Of a stretch of 64,000 nucleotides of DNA, positions 35,806 to 48,458 are shown in pieces. Location: NCBI GenBank assembly GCA_002943765.1, contig PQWQ01000005.1, forward strand, positions 2,279,501 through 2,343,500, in the 5' to 3' direction. The notes beneath the pieces are model-generated. The model saw only the letters and a list, made by a program, of their open reading frames with translations. It made no database searches and was not told the origin of the DNA. The first letter of the stretch is position 1, and every line of letters starts with the position of its first letter. The position numbers and the translations under genes were made by a program. This stretch comes from Psoroptes ovis. Taxonomy: Eukaryota; Arthropoda; Arachnida; Sarcoptiformes; Psoroptidae.

Positions 35806-38466
35806 ATGCCACTATCTCGTACACGTTCATTGATTGCAAATATTAATGGCGGTATGCCAAATGAATCATTTTTACCACATATTGGTTGTGAAAAAAGTTG
35901 TAATAATTTAAATGGTCATCAATTATCAACAAATAATAATAATTCAAATAATAATAGTAATATGTTATTACCACCAATAACTAAAACAACAACATTTTCT
36001 GGTTTTAAATTATCATCAACAGTACAACAACAACCACAATCAATGATGACGGCAGCAACAAATAATAATAATAATACTAGTAATAGTAGTGATCATCATA
36101 ATAATCATCATTATCATTCACATAATCATTTACATCATTTAAATCATCATCAACAATCATCAAATGATCAACAACAACAACCACCAGCAACATCATCGAC
36201 AAATACAACAACAGCAGCTACAGCAAAATGGTCATATCATCAACAACAACATAATAATTTAAATGAACAAAATGGTAATGATATAATTAATTTACCAAGA
36301 GCTTCAGTTGGAAGCGGTAGTGCTGGTGCAACCACATCCGATGCTAGTCCATCATCAGGTTCAACATCGAATGAAGAAATTGTTAATGAACATAAATCAA
36401 CAATGAATGGTGGTAGTGCAGCTGTAACGACAGCAGCAGCAGCAACAACAGCAGCTGTAAATGGCTCACAAACATCAATGAATAATAAAACATCATCATC
36501 ATCGACAACAACATTGACATCGACATCATCAACATCATCATCGAAAACAAAACCATTGGTTGTAACACCAGAACAAGTGATGAAATTATATTCATATAAA
36601 TTAACACCATATGAACATCGTGAAATATTTAATTATTCTGAATTATATTTTATCGGTGCCAATGCAATTAAACGTATGGGCATAATTGGTGGTGCAAATA
36701 ATAATGATTATGATGATGAACAAGGCTCATATATATTTGTACCACATGATCATATTGCTTATCGTTATGAAATGCTCAAAGTAATTGGAAAAGGTAGTTT
36801 TGGACAAGTGATTAAAGTATATGATCATAAAACACAACAACATGTTGCATTGAAAATTGTACGTAATGAAAAACGTTTTCATCGACAAGCACAAGAAGAG
36901 ATAAGAATATTACAACATTTGAAAAAACAAGATAAAGATAATACAATGAATATTATTCATATGTATGAACATTTTATATTCCGTAATCATATGTGCATTA
37001 CGTTCGAATTGCTCAGTGTAAATCTTTATGAGCTTATCAAAAAGAATCATTTTCAAGGTTTTAGTATACAATTGATAAGAAGATTTGCATATTCAATATT
37101 AAGATGTTTAGAAGCATTATATAATAATAAAATAATACATTGCGATCTCAAACCAGAAAATGTTTTATTAAAACAACAAGGACGTAGCGGAATTAAAGTG
37201 ATAGATTTTGGTTCATCTTGTTTTGAACATCAACGTATTTATACTTATATACAATCAAGATTTTATCGAGCACCGGAAGTAATATTAGGTGCATCATATG
37301 GTATGCCAATCGATATGTGGAGTTTAGGATGTATATTGGCTGAATTGGCAACCGGTTATCCATTGTTACCTGGTGAAAATGAAAATGATCAATTATCATG
37401 TATTATTGAACTGTTAGGAATGCCACCACAAAAATTGATCGATGTTTCTAAAAGAGCTAAAATATTTTTCAATTCAAAAGGATATCCACGTTATTGTTAT
37501 ACCAAAGTTCTTTCAGATGGTTCCGTATTGATTGAAGGTAGCCGTACACCACGTGGAAAAATGCGCGGTCCACCTGGAACCAAAAGTTGGTCAGTAGCCT
37601 TGAAAGGTTGCGAAGATGAATGTTTTATTGATTTCATTAAAAAATGTCTTGATTGGGATCCACATACACGTATGACACCGTATGCAGCATTACGCCATTC
37701 ATGGCTAACACGAAGACGTTTACCTCGTCTTCCACAAAATGGTGGCGAAAATACAAATGCAAATAGTGTTAGTGAAGCATCAAATGTTCATCATCATTCA
37801 TCATTACAAATTAATCAAATAAATGGCACATCCACTGCAGCATCATCGACAGCCACATCATCAGCTACACAACAAAATGGACAAATACTTCAGCCACCGG
37901 TACCAACAGCAGCAGCAGCCGTTAATTCATATAGTCAACGTTATAATAACAATAATAATGATAATTCATCAACAACAACAACGATCACAAATGATAATAA
38001 TACACATTTAACAAATGGATGTACGAATAATAATAATAATAATAATAGTAACAATAATAATGGTACATTTTTAGCAAGAATTTGGGATCCAAGTAGTCCG
38101 GATCAAAAATCGGATAATAGTAATAATGTATTTAGTAAATATTATAAATCAACAACAGTTACAACAACAACAGCAAATGCAAATAATAACAATAATAATA
38201 TTTATCAACAAACAACAACAAATGGTAATAATAATAATAATAATAAAGAATTGACATCAATTTGGTCAACATCAAATATTCGTAATAATAATAATCAAAA
38301 AGATCATCATCATCATCAAACAACAACAGCGGCAACAAATATAAAATTATTAAATAATGGTAAAGATAAAGATGGATTATCGGTCATAAATAATAGTACA
38401 TCAGATGTACGTGCATTATCGAATGATTTATATTTATCATTAATTGGTCGTTCATATAATCGTTAA
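35806..38466 (+). CDS. Dyrk2: DYRK2-type (class II) dual-specificity kinase, single exon
   Basis: One uninterrupted 886-codon ORF; an in-frame TAA lies 18 bases before the ATG. Residues 1-260 and 645-886 are low-complexity Asn/Ser/Thr/His/Gln. The core starts with the class II NAPA region (LTPYEHREIFNYSELYFIG), a DH-box-like YDDEQGSY, then the kinase domain: glycine loop GKGSFGQV (328-335), catalytic Lys350 in VALK, HCDLKPEN (445-452), DFG (467-469) and the DYRK activation motif YTY (479-481), where Tyr481 is autophosphorylated during folding. SSCFEHQRIYTYIQSRFYRAPE and the CMGC insert match human DYRK2 closely. DYRK2-type kinases phosphorylate Ser/Thr in RPx(S/T)P-like contexts and act in proteostasis, the cell cycle and signalling. 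The lack of introns in a genome whose other genes here are spliced is notable. AATAAA at 38964-38969 may be the 3' signal. Confidence 0.95.
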   Translation: MPLSRTRSLIANINGGMPNESFLPHIGCEKSCNNLNGHQLSTNNNNSNNNSNMLLPPITKTTTFSGFKLSSTVQQQPQSMMTAATNNNNNTSNSSDHHNNHHYHSHNHLHHLNHHQQSSNDQQQQPPATSSTNTTTAATAKWSYHQQQHNNLNEQNGNDIINLPRASVGSGSAGATTSDASPSSGSTSNEEIVNEHKSTMNGGSAAVTTAAAATTAAVNGSQTSMNNKTSSSSTTTLTSTSSTSSSKTKPLVVTPEQVMKLYSYKLTPYEHREIFNYSELYFIGANAIKRMGIIGGANNNDYDDEQGSYIFVPHDHIAYRYEMLKVIGKGSFGQVIKVYDHKTQQHVALKIVRNEKRFHRQAQEEIRILQHLKKQDKDNTMNIIHMYEHFIFRNHMCITFELLSVNLYELIKKNHFQGFSIQLIRRFAYSILRCLEALYNNKIIHCDLKPENVLLKQQGRSGIKVIDFGSSCFEHQRIYTYIQSRFYRAPEVILGASYGMPIDMWSLGCILAELATGYPLLPGENENDQLSCIIELLGMPPQKLIDVSKRAKIFFNSKGYPRYCYTKVLSDGSVLIEGSRTPRGKMRGPPGTKSWSVALKGCEDECFIDFIKKCLDWDPHTRMTPYAALRHSWLTRRRLPRLPQNGGENTNANSVSEASNVHHHSSLQINQINGTSTAASSTATSSATQQNGQILQPPVPTAAAAVNSYSQRYNNNNNDNSSTTTTITNDNNTHLTNGCTNNNNNNNSNNNNGTFLARIWDPSSPDQKSDNSNNVFSKYYKSTTVTTTTANANNNNNNIYQQTTTNGNNNNNNKELTSIWSTSNIRNNNNQKDHHHHQTTTAATNIKLLNNGKDKDGLSVINNSTSDVRALSNDLYLSLIGRSYNR

Positions 38467-41400
38467 ATTGAAATGAATTGAATTTAATGATTTTATGGTC
38501 AAATCAATTTCAATTATTATTGAAACAATATTTCGACATTGAAATTGTCAATCCATCGTTATAAATGAAGATTTTCAATGGTATCATCATTTTTGTTTCG
38601 AATGGATCGATTGAAATATCTGTTATTACGCACAGAATATAATTAGTGATACGACAAGAGTAATTCATCATCATTTACCTTCATTCACCATCATTCATTT
38701 TCATCATTGAATGCAGCGAAATTATTGATTGTCATACAAAAACCTTAATATAATTCAAAAATAACATGAAATTACATCACGCAAATTGAAATTATTATCA
38801 TTATCATGGAAAAAATTCTTAGAATTTTCTGATCATTAATAGAAAAAAAAATTCAACAAGCAAAAACTAGTCTTTTACACTATTTTCGAATAATAAGAAA
38901 ATTACCATAAACCAAAATAGATGATATTATCTGAATATTATCACACTTCCATCGAAAAATTTCAATAAAAAAAATTACACTGAAATTTCATTCAAAAAAA
39001 TATTGATACACTTGAAATGTTCAACTGCCAATCATCATCATCATTCATTCATTCATCAATTTTTTGCTTCATCAAAAAGAGAACCTTAAAATGTGAACCT
39101 CTTACTGTAAATTTTTTTTTCGACCCGTAAACACGGTATTAATTGAATGGTATATTGATGATTGAATGGACAATTGATATTCAATAAATCAATTTGATCA
39201 ATTATAATATAATCATCGGCTTATCAATAACACCAAAATGACCATTTTTCGTTCATTGCCACTTGATAGAAATACATCTTAATTAATTATCATTAATCAA
39301 TTAATCATATTATTTTCAACACAAATATTGCCTGAATCTTTCATTTTAAAAGGAATTTAATTAATGAATTCAACTCTTTACAAATTATGATCATGATCAT
39401 CGCATAACATCATACATCACATTGACATTGTGTTTTTCTGTCATTCATTCATTCATTTATCATCAATCTCATCATTCACCATTCATTATAATGATTTACA
39501 TGATTTTCTTTGATTCAATTATCATCATCATCATCAAACATATTGCATATATGATATCAATGATAATTTCTTTTTATGGCAAAAAATTTTAAATTTTTTT
39601 CTTTTCTTTCGAGACACACAATATTCAATATTCAATGACATTGGATTATTATTATTATGATTATTATTATTAATATCATCATCCTCCTTTATTAATATAT
39701 CAAAATATTATTATCAATTTCAATATTAATAATTTCAATTCAAAGATATTAATAGAAATGGATTGTCTCGAAAATGAAATACGTACCTAGCATCATATAG
39801 AATGGCATTTCTCAATATATTGGATGATAGAACTCAAACTTTTTTTTTTTGAAACGATTCACAATACAAAACACATGCATCAATATATTATTCAATTAGA
39901 AATTTTCAAATTTTCAGAAAAAAAAGCAAAAAAAAAAATTCCAAATTTATGATTTATTCAAAATTTACCTACGCATATTTGTCGTTGAAGACATTTGATT
40001 AGAAATGAATACGTACGAATAAATAATTGAATAAAAATTGTCATTGACGTACATTATCATCATTATCATCATGCATACACACACACACCCACCCACCTTT
40101 AGACTCAAAAAATAATATTTTAAAAATGAAATGAATAGTCAATGATATCATTTTATTTTGTCAAGAATTTTTTTTTTTTTTTGAGAAAATTATTTCAAAT
40201 TTACAAAACGAGGATCGTTATGAAAATTCTGTAATTTCAATTTTTTTTTTGAATTTAATTTTAATTTTAAATTTAAATTTAATTATGATTCAATTGGAGG
40301 TAAATTTACCTTCACCAAAAAAATATTCCACATTTAAAACACCACACACACACATATTCATCAATTCGTGTACATTTATTATGTGATATTTTTACAAACA
40401 CACACACTGAAACACATACTGCAACGAAACAATGATTTTCATGAATTTTTCGTGAACTCTTTCAACATTTTTGATTTTGCTTTGTTCATCATTGATATTA
40501 TCGTCTTATCATGAAGAATTATCATCATCATCATCAAGAAGTATCGTCAAAGAACATCAGAATACATTCAGATCTAAGCATTCAGAGATTCGATTCAGAA
40601 TAATTACAATTTTTCAAAAAAAAAAAAAAATATAATTAATTTGATTCTTTCAGAATTTTTTTTTTTTTTTGAAATCTTTCACAATTATTATTATTATTAT
40701 CATTATTGAAAATGTTCAAAAACGATATTCAACGACCACCACCATCGTTACCACTCGAAAACGATAATGAAATTGGGTCAAATTGATTTGATCAAGTTTT
40801 TTTTTCGGTCACATCTCATGAATCATGTATGAAAATTTATGATTTTTTCTTCTCAATGAACTTGGACTTTCGTGCATCATCATCATCATCGTCATTGCTG
40901 ATAATATATGAAGTGAATGAAGCATAAAATCAGTCATTAATTAGTAGTGACAAATATTATCATTAGTTATTGATATTATATAATTTTGTTTACCTTATGA
41001 AACAATATTATGAAGAAAAAAAAAATTCTTCGAATAAATAAATAAATAAATCAAAATTAATAATTTTGAATAGTTATATTACTTTCATTATTTCCATTTT
41101 GTTTCGATTAAAGTGTTTGGAATTTTTTCACCTCGACTGATTGATCGAATTTCAATTATTTCACAATCAATCTTAACAATTCTAACTAGTTATTTAGTAT
41201 GAAAATACCTATGAAACGCCTACACACAAACACATTCATAGAATGTACAAATGAATGACAATTAATATTCTTTTCCGAAATATTATCTTTATTAGAAAAA
41301 AAAATTTCATTCATTCAATGAAAATAACAAAAAGAATTCAAATCAAATCAAACAAAATGAAATTCCAAAGAATTGTATCATTCAATGATGCTGATGAACA

Positions 41401-42200
41401 ATTGTAAACATTATTGTGACAATGAAAATATTTTGAATTTCAAATCAATTCAAGTAAACAATGAAATTTTCGTATCAGGAAAAAATTTGATATTTATCAT
41501 TTGACCTTTTTATACACCTTGAATGTATTTGAATATTTACATTTAATTGAATGAAATAATAGACCTACTCTTTGGATCGAAACATCATTAATACATTGGC
41601 ACAACTTCGGAATAATGTGGAATAATTGTCAAAATTGATGACTGACTGATCGACTGGCCGACTAATGATCATCATAATTATCATAAATAGTGACTTTCTT
41701 TGGATAAAAAATTTATAAACAAACTAGTCCATATTTAGTGAAATCAAGAATCAACCATCTAAACCATAATAATAATCAATATGCACATTAATTATCTTTG
41801 ACATTCTTAAATAAAAATCAACTTTTCAAAGCAAAGAATCAACAACGATGATGATGGTGAACGAATGAATCGATGATTCAATGATAATAATGATAATTAA
41901 TAATAATAATAACAATAATCATTTAATCTCATTTTGATTGTAATTTTTCTCTTTTCTTTTTGGTTTCTTTCAATTCAATTTTAATTTTAATTTTAATTTT
42001 TTGAAATTTTAATTTTCAAATTTTCACCAAAAATAATTATGATAATAATTATAATGATAATAATATTGAATAATAATAAATGAATATTGTATTATTATTA
42101 TTATTTTAAAAGAAAAATAATTTTTTCTGAATAAATAAATAAATAAATGAATAAAGAAATTAATTAATAAATCAATTAATGAAGTAATTAGGTGAATTGA
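38467..42200. other. 3' UTR and AT-rich non-coding stretch
   Basis: No exon is seen. AATAAA at 38964-38969 and 39183-39188 could end the kinase transcript. The remainder is A/T tracts, ATC/CAT repeats and GAAT-type units. Confidence 0.6.
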
Positions 42201-42210
42201 TCAATTCCAA

Positions 42211-42400
42211 TTCCTTTGTTCTTGGGAAAAATCTATTTCCAGCTCTCGTTTCATGGCCGAATCGTACCGCCAAGTGCCGCATGTCCGCTCCGCATCTTCG
42301 GTTTTTCTTGGGATTCACGATCCAAGAATATTCTCGATCGTCGCAATCATTCGATAATGTCGTGCATTTGGATCATTAGCGTTTCCTTGGTATCACATTG
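42211..42400. other. GC-richer pocket with overlapping short ORFs, unassigned
   Basis: A sharp local rise in GC (CATGGCCGAATCGTACCGCC, GTGCCGCATGTCCGCTCCGC) within very AT-rich DNA. Two plus-strand frames of 60-61 codons overlap, and the minus strand also lacks stops in part. It resembles neither an rRNA nor a tRNA I can recognise. It could be a diverged fragment of a mobile element or a regulatory island. Confidence 0.3.
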
Positions 42401-42806
42401 ATTTCATTTCATTTCGCTTTTCGATTGATTTTTATTTTTATCTTAACGATTTTCTTTTGGTCGATTTTTTGTTTGTTTTGGTCCATGAAATCATGGAAAA
42501 AATGCATTAAAAACATTTGACATTTTCGTAAATTTGAAATTTGAAAATCTTCGGATGAAATTTGTTGAAATTTTGACTTTGAAATTGATTTTATAATAAG
42601 AAATTGAATTATCACAAATATAATTAAGCAAATTACCACTAATAAACCAATTATTCAATCAATTATTCGACCATTGAAATTGATCATGGTCATGAAATGA
42701 TGATGATTCAATTAATTCCACTGAAGCTTTCCAGAAATTTCACGGATATTTTGATTCATGAATGCTTGCAAAATTTGTAACAGAATATCCTCTTGAACAT
42801 TTTAGC

Positions 42807-42858
42807 CGAGGTCTTAGGTTAAAGGCTCGAGGTTAAAAGCCAGAGGTGTTTTAAGGGG
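42807..42858. repeat. Degenerate 14-15 bp tandem array
   Basis: About three imperfect units of GAGGTTAAAAGCC (CGAGGTCTTAGGTTAAAGGCTCGAGGTTAAAAGCCAGAGGTGTTTTAAGG region). The AAGCC and GAGGTTAA motifs also appear, partly inverted, in the array at 45507-45675. Confidence 0.6.
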
Positions 42859-42859
42859 T

Positions 42860-44710
42860 GAAACCGCATGAAATCAAAGATGGTTCCCCTTAAAAATCCG
42901 CGAATTCAACGATGATTTTTTGAAAGATTACTCGAAAAAGACTTGGAATCGCTCGATTAATTCGTTTGAATTGAAATTAAACTTTGAAATCTTGTGAAAT
43001 TCTGGTGATTATCATCACTAATATTTGTTTATTTATCCTTTATTATAAGCGCATTGTTAGCAAAAAAAAATAATGAAAATCTTTGAAAATAAACATTCAA
43101 ATGATTCAATTCATTATCAATCGATTGACGTAATCAAATCAATATATAAATAGAATGAATTTCAATTTCAATTTCATCTAATTCATTTTGATTTTTGTAT
43201 ATTTATGATCGCATTTATAAATATACGAATTGAGAAGATTGACGAAGCAATGAAATTTTCAATTTTTAAATAAGAATTGAATGAGAATTCTAAGCAAAAT
43301 AATATCTTCTTCTAAGTAGAAATAATTCAAAGCTCAAAGAGTCTTATTTATTCCATTTTTATTTCATTTGAATAATGAAATTAATAAGAATTTTAATTAA
43401 AATAATGATAATAATTAACAGATGATGATACACGAATGATGAGCAAAGTCTTTAAGACTTTTTTGAAATGCATTGATTCCAGATTTTCATCAATTTTTCT
43501 CGGGATATTTTTTTGAACATTGGAGGTATGGGTGGTAAGGGTGGTGGTGATTATTATTTAGAATAATTAAGACGTTTTTCTTCATTTGCGTTCATTTGAT
43601 ATGGTTTGAAGTCTTTGAATGATTTTGATTTCTTTAAATAATTTCATTTCTTCTCTTGATTAATTAACTTTTTGTCTAAAAGCGAAAATCATGGCCTTGA
43701 AAATCATCGAATCGTAGATTGGCGAGGTTTGCAATTGCTGAAATTTGCGATTTTTTTTATGGATGAAAATTTCGTAGAATTTCTTCAATTTTATTTGATT
43801 GCGGAATCGCATAGAATTTCGCAGAATCTTCCAAATTCAAATACAATTAAATAGGATAAAAACAATTAAATCCTTTGTCGTTTCCGTGTTTTTTGGCATT
43901 TGATTAATTTGATTCAATTTTGACTTAATTTCGACTTTATTCAGGAGTTAATTGTGAATTGATTTAATTGTTTTTTCTCTCGGGTTAAAATGATAAATTT
44001 GTAACATAAATAATCATTATCATTCATAGAAATGTTATATTTTGATGATGAGGATAACTTAATCCTTTATCCATCGAATGAACAAATGTTTTGTATGCAA
44101 GAATTGAAGGCTGTAATTGCGGTAATTGTTTCGGATAATTGTTTTAATTTCAATGAGAAAAAAATATGATAATGAATGCAATTATTTCACATTATTTCAC
44201 ATGAATAGTTCGCACATTTTGTTCTTTAAACATCTTCAAATATCATTTCTTTGAAATTCAAATTATGATAAATGATGATTTCGTGTATTTGTCAATATAT
44301 GCGTTTATTCATTGTATGTATTTCGTGTCGAACTAAGATTTTTTTTTGTATTAAGCAAAGCGATTGCGGAAATTTCGCTCTCATTCAATGCGTATTCAAT
44401 TCTTAAAAATTAAATATTATAATATGAAATATGATAATGATGATCAACTTCAATTGCAGAGGGGCAACACAAAGCCGATTGAAGGCATCTTTGTTTGAAG
44501 GGCTCCTTGACGCCGAGTCTACGTGTTCCTCAGAACTCTAAAGATGAATTTGATCTTTTAATAGACATTTCTTCCTTAAATCTTAATTTAAATCCTTAAA
44601 TTCATTAATCCATTTATCATATTTTTAAAATAGATTTAAATGATTTATATTAAATGATGATGTGATCAGTCACATTGTAATGATATGTGTATCGTTGTAT
44701 TTTAGTGCAA
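42860..44710. other. Non-coding stretch
   Basis: Nothing supportable as a gene. It is AT-rich with short chance ORFs and one GC-richer spot at about 44460-44530. Confidence 0.6.
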
Positions 44711-44712
44711 TC

Positions 44713-44970
44713 TTAGAACTTGTATCTTCGAGCAAATGAAGAATTCACGAATGCCCATTGCCATAAAGAAGGAAAACGATCGAAAAGTCTAAGAATTTCA
44801 ATTTCGAACAATTTCTTCTTCACCAAAGAAATTGAATCAAATCCAATTCGATTATGTTCAATTGAAATGTCCAAGATTTTATTCTTGTTTTGATGGTTCG
44901 AGGATTTTTCTTGAGAACTGAGGTCATTGTTACTCGGAATTTGATGCAATTCAACAGCACCGTTCGGCAT
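44713..44970 (-). CDS. Unrecognised small ORF, 85 aa
   Basis: The ORF starts at an ATG (44970-44968) and has a mixed, non-repetitive composition: MPNGAVELHQIPSNND at the start and RFPSLWQWAFVNSSFARRYK near the end. There is no signal peptide, no clear membrane helix and no family I recognise. No acceptor, donor or promoter context distinguishes it from chance. Confidence 0.15.
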   Translation of the reverse strand: MPNGAVELHQIPSNNDLSSQEKSSNHQNKNKILDISIEHNRIGFDSISLVKKKLFEIEILRLFDRFPSLWQWAFVNSSFARRYKF

Positions 44971-45506
44971 CGAAGATGATCAGAAATAGATTTTCCAAGA
45001 ATTTCATGTCCAAATCAAAATAATCATAACAACAGAATCATTGAAGCAGAATGATAAATATTCAAATCAAATTAAATTCAAAATCAATTCAAATCAATTC
45101 CAATTCGAAATCAATTGAAAATTTCTGTAAATTCTTTTATTGATGTAAACAAATCATTGAACATCAATGATTTGTAATCATATAAACATAAACCATATGT
45201 ACGAATTATGGCGGAGAATAAAATGAAAAATGTTCAGATGGAAAATCAAAACAAAAATCAATGGCAGCAATCAACAGTAGCAGAAATGATCGTAAATCAA
45301 CGAATTCATACATATTACCACATCTTGGACATCTCATTTGATGAAAAATGTTTTGATTTCATCAATGAATGTTGAATGTACAAATCCAAAAAAAAAAAAA
45401 ATACTTGAACTTGATTGCCAAGAAATTAGACGAATAAAACATATTGAATCATTAAATCATTTTCAATATGTGTTGGAAAAATGGGAGGATCGAGAGATGG
45501 GCTTAG

Positions 45507-45675
45507 GGTCTTAGCCTCGTAAAACTTTAATTGCTCTAACCCAGAATGTATAAACCTCAAATGAATAAGCCTTAATTGTTTAAGCCTCGTAATGCATAGA
45601 TCTCAATTGTATGAGCCATCGAATGTTTAACCTCAGAATATGTACAGGCTTCAATTATATAAACTTGAATTGATA
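45507..45675. repeat. Degenerate tandem array of TTAAGCCTCAATTG-like units
   Basis: About eight to ten diverged units of roughly 15-17 bp share the pattern (A/T)AAGCCTC followed by AATTGTAT or GTAATG, for example TTTAAGCCTCGTAATG, ATAAGCCTTAATTG and TTTAACCTCAGAATATG. This looks like an old minisatellite. It is not coding. Confidence 0.6.
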
Positions 45676-45699
45676 TTCAATGTTTCAATGTTTAAAAAA

Positions 45700-48180
45700 T
45701 GATTTGAAAACGATCATATAAACAAATAAATAGATAAATTAAACAAATGAACAAAATATTATGCAATTTTACATACATTGAATATTTGTTTACAAAATAT
45801 TAATTCATCCATCCATTCATTCATTCATTCAAAAATAAATGTTTACCCAATTAAACAACGTTATTATTGGCCTTGAAAATTTCATTTATTAATTTTTTGG
45901 TTGAAAATATCATTTGATTGATGGCGATTTGTTTGTTTGCTAATTTGTAAACTCATTTGTGCATTACTGTACGCTTGGTGTGAGTGCATATGTGTGTGTT
46001 CAAGTGTCAAAATATCTTTAAAACTTAACGAGAAAACCTTAAAATGTTTTAAAGTTTTTTTCAATTATAATTAACTTATAATTTATTATAATCTTTTATA
46101 AGACTTTGTTTCAATTTTGCATCAGAAAATAATAAATCAAAGATAATGACTTAATTATCATATCATTATAAGGTGATTTTATTTTTTTCAAAGAAATTGT
46201 GAAAAAATATTCAAATTTTGTCAAAACATATGTCTTAGAATGTGTGTGTGTGAGGCCAAGTTGGAACTAAGCAAGCGGAATTCCTTCAAAGATTAGGTAT
46301 TTTTCGACCTTGGAACCATGGGTGTTCATGGAACCGATTCTTACTTTGAAATCTTGTAGTCAAAGATCCAGGCTTGAAAGGGTCCTAGCGTTTTCCTAAG
46401 TTGAATGATTGGGATGAGACCAACAAAAATTTCAAAAGATTGATTCCGCAAGACAAATTACGAATTTAATCGCTCGAATTTAATCATTTTCAATGAAATT
46501 TGCAATGAATTTACTTCGATTGAAAAAGTAAAAGTTATCAATACTTGAAAAGGTTTTTGAATATTTTCTAAGCCTAATTAATTATGGATTCATAATTTGC
46601 ATTTGAATTAATTGTAAAAAGGACTAAATAAGATGCGGTTATTTGTCAACATGTTTTGTTTTGGTGAATAATTTTTTTCATGGAAAATCCTGCAGAAAAA
46701 TAAAAGATTCATCAAGTTTTTCCCCCCGAATTATTTTATTCTTAATTCACGAATTTTTTCCTGAATTTTTCACCCCGCTTTTTTCGACCATTAAGCCATA
46801 AATTCTCGTTAACTGGTGCTGCTGTAGCTACTGCTGCTGCTGCTACGGTCGTTGATGGTGCTCATAAAGAAAAAAAACATTGCCATAATAAGAACTGGAT
46901 ATGGAAGACTTTGAATTTTGAACAAACCAAAAAATAGAAATTAGGTCAAATTTAGGCGAAAATTGACATGAAATTACGATTGAACACTCGAGTGTTAGAT
47001 TTAACTGCTGCTGCTGCTGTGAATTATCGTTAACAATTTTGTTATTCAAATGCGCATATCTTCGCCGCCAAGAATCATTTTGTTCGCGATGAATATCACG
47101 AATTCAGCAAACAAATTCTGCCTTTGTGTATATAGACGAATCAAGAATATTAACGGTGTTTGTACAGTGTACGATGTCTTCGCCGCTGTCTTCGTTGTTG
47201 TCGTCGTAACCCGAATACAGGCCATTGCTTGAAGCATTCAAATGTGTGCAGAGCGTACGATCATATGAACTAACATACGAACTGAACAAAATGAATTCGT
47301 ACCAATGATAATTCGTGTTTGAACAGAATTCAATTCTTCCCTCTCTCTCTTCAAAAGAAAATTCCATCACAAATAAACAAAACAGAGATATTTCGGCCTA
47401 AATTTGATGTAAAAGGTTCAAATGTTTACCCGAAAAAAATGACAAAATTCTTGTTGTTATTTTTTATGATTTGTATCAAAATAATGGGGAAAAAACCCGG
47501 AATTTTTAATTTTTTAAATGTTTTCAAATTGATTAACATTTACAGAATCGATAAACATTTAGAGAATTAAAAGTCATGTGATAAATGCATTGAAATGCGT
47601 AAACAATCCAATAAACAATTGAAACAAATAAGCTTAAAATAAGGATTAGGATTATCATTAGACTTTGGAAAATTGTCATCATTATCAATAGCTTACCACC
47701 ATGGTATTAAGAATCATGTGACATGAATCCATAATTTGGATTTACATAATAATATAATCCAAATTCTAATTGATTTTATATGGACACCAATTCATGGACA
47801 TAAATTCTCTAATTTCAATCCTTTATTTCCCCTATTAATTATTGGATTCAATTTTACAGGATCCAGAATCGGATCCAATTTGTTCTGTTGCATTGTGTTT
47901 TGTATCCTTGCATTGTCCCCTTTCTCTTCTCTCAAAAACAAAATAAACAGGTCCCAAATGCTCCGAAATATAGAAATTCTTGACCCAATTTTCTCGCTCA
48001 ATTTTATTCAAGCAAATCTATCATCATTTGTTTTCCATTCATTTGACATAATTTTCCAAATTACTCCTTTGATCATAGATAATTTGAATGCAGAAATCAT
48101 TATTATTATTTGCCATGACTGAACAATGATGATGATGATGATCGTGACATGGAATCAATGATCAATTCCGTAGAATGAAT
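45700..48180. other. Non-coding stretch
   Basis: No supportable gene. GC-richer pockets at 46250-46420 and 46800-47240 carry overlapping short ORFs on both strands and CTG/CAG runs (about 46819-46842 and 47004-47021), which give Gln or Ala runs. A TTG-started 128-codon frame at 47736 has no ATG near its start. Confidence 0.5.
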
Positions 48181-48182
48181 CG

Positions 48183-48458
48183 ATGGAGGAATTAATGAAT
48201 GAAGAAATTGGAATTTTTAATTTAAAATTAATCAATGAACAATTTGGGGATTGGCTCAACGATCCACCAAAGCTGTCATTGATATCGACGAATGGGCCAA
48301 TGGCAATGGGTTCATGGGTGTCCACCAACGGAATTTCACAAGAATTCTACCAAGGATATTCAATCGGGTGTTGCTCGGGTGCTTGCCCCGATGAAGCTTT
48401 TCAAAGAAATCACAAATTTCAATTGCTCAGATTCAAATTTCGAAATTTCGAAAATTGA
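48183..48458 (+). CDS. Unrecognised ORF, 91 aa, in a GC-richer pocket
   Basis: The ORF has an ATG start (MEELMNEEIG). The middle gives a non-repetitive sequence with GPMAMGSWVSTNGISQEFYQ and a Cys-containing GCCSGACPDE segment. The local GC is clearly above the flanks. The minus strand is also partly open. I do not recognise a family and see no matching neighbouring exons. Confidence 0.18.
   Translation: MEELMNEEIGIFNLKLINEQFGDWLNDPPKLSLISTNGPMAMGSWVSTNGISQEFYQGYSIGCCSGACPDEAFQRNHKFQLLRFKFRNFEN

Noticed and set aside
36383..36610. Minus-strand ORF inside the kinase gene
   Set aside because: It is antisense to the low-complexity N-terminal region of DYRK2 and arises from CAT/CAA repeats.
47736..48122. 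128-codon plus-strand frame
   Set aside because: There is no ATG near its start (TTG), its composition is hydrophobic and AT-driven, and no exon signals bound it.
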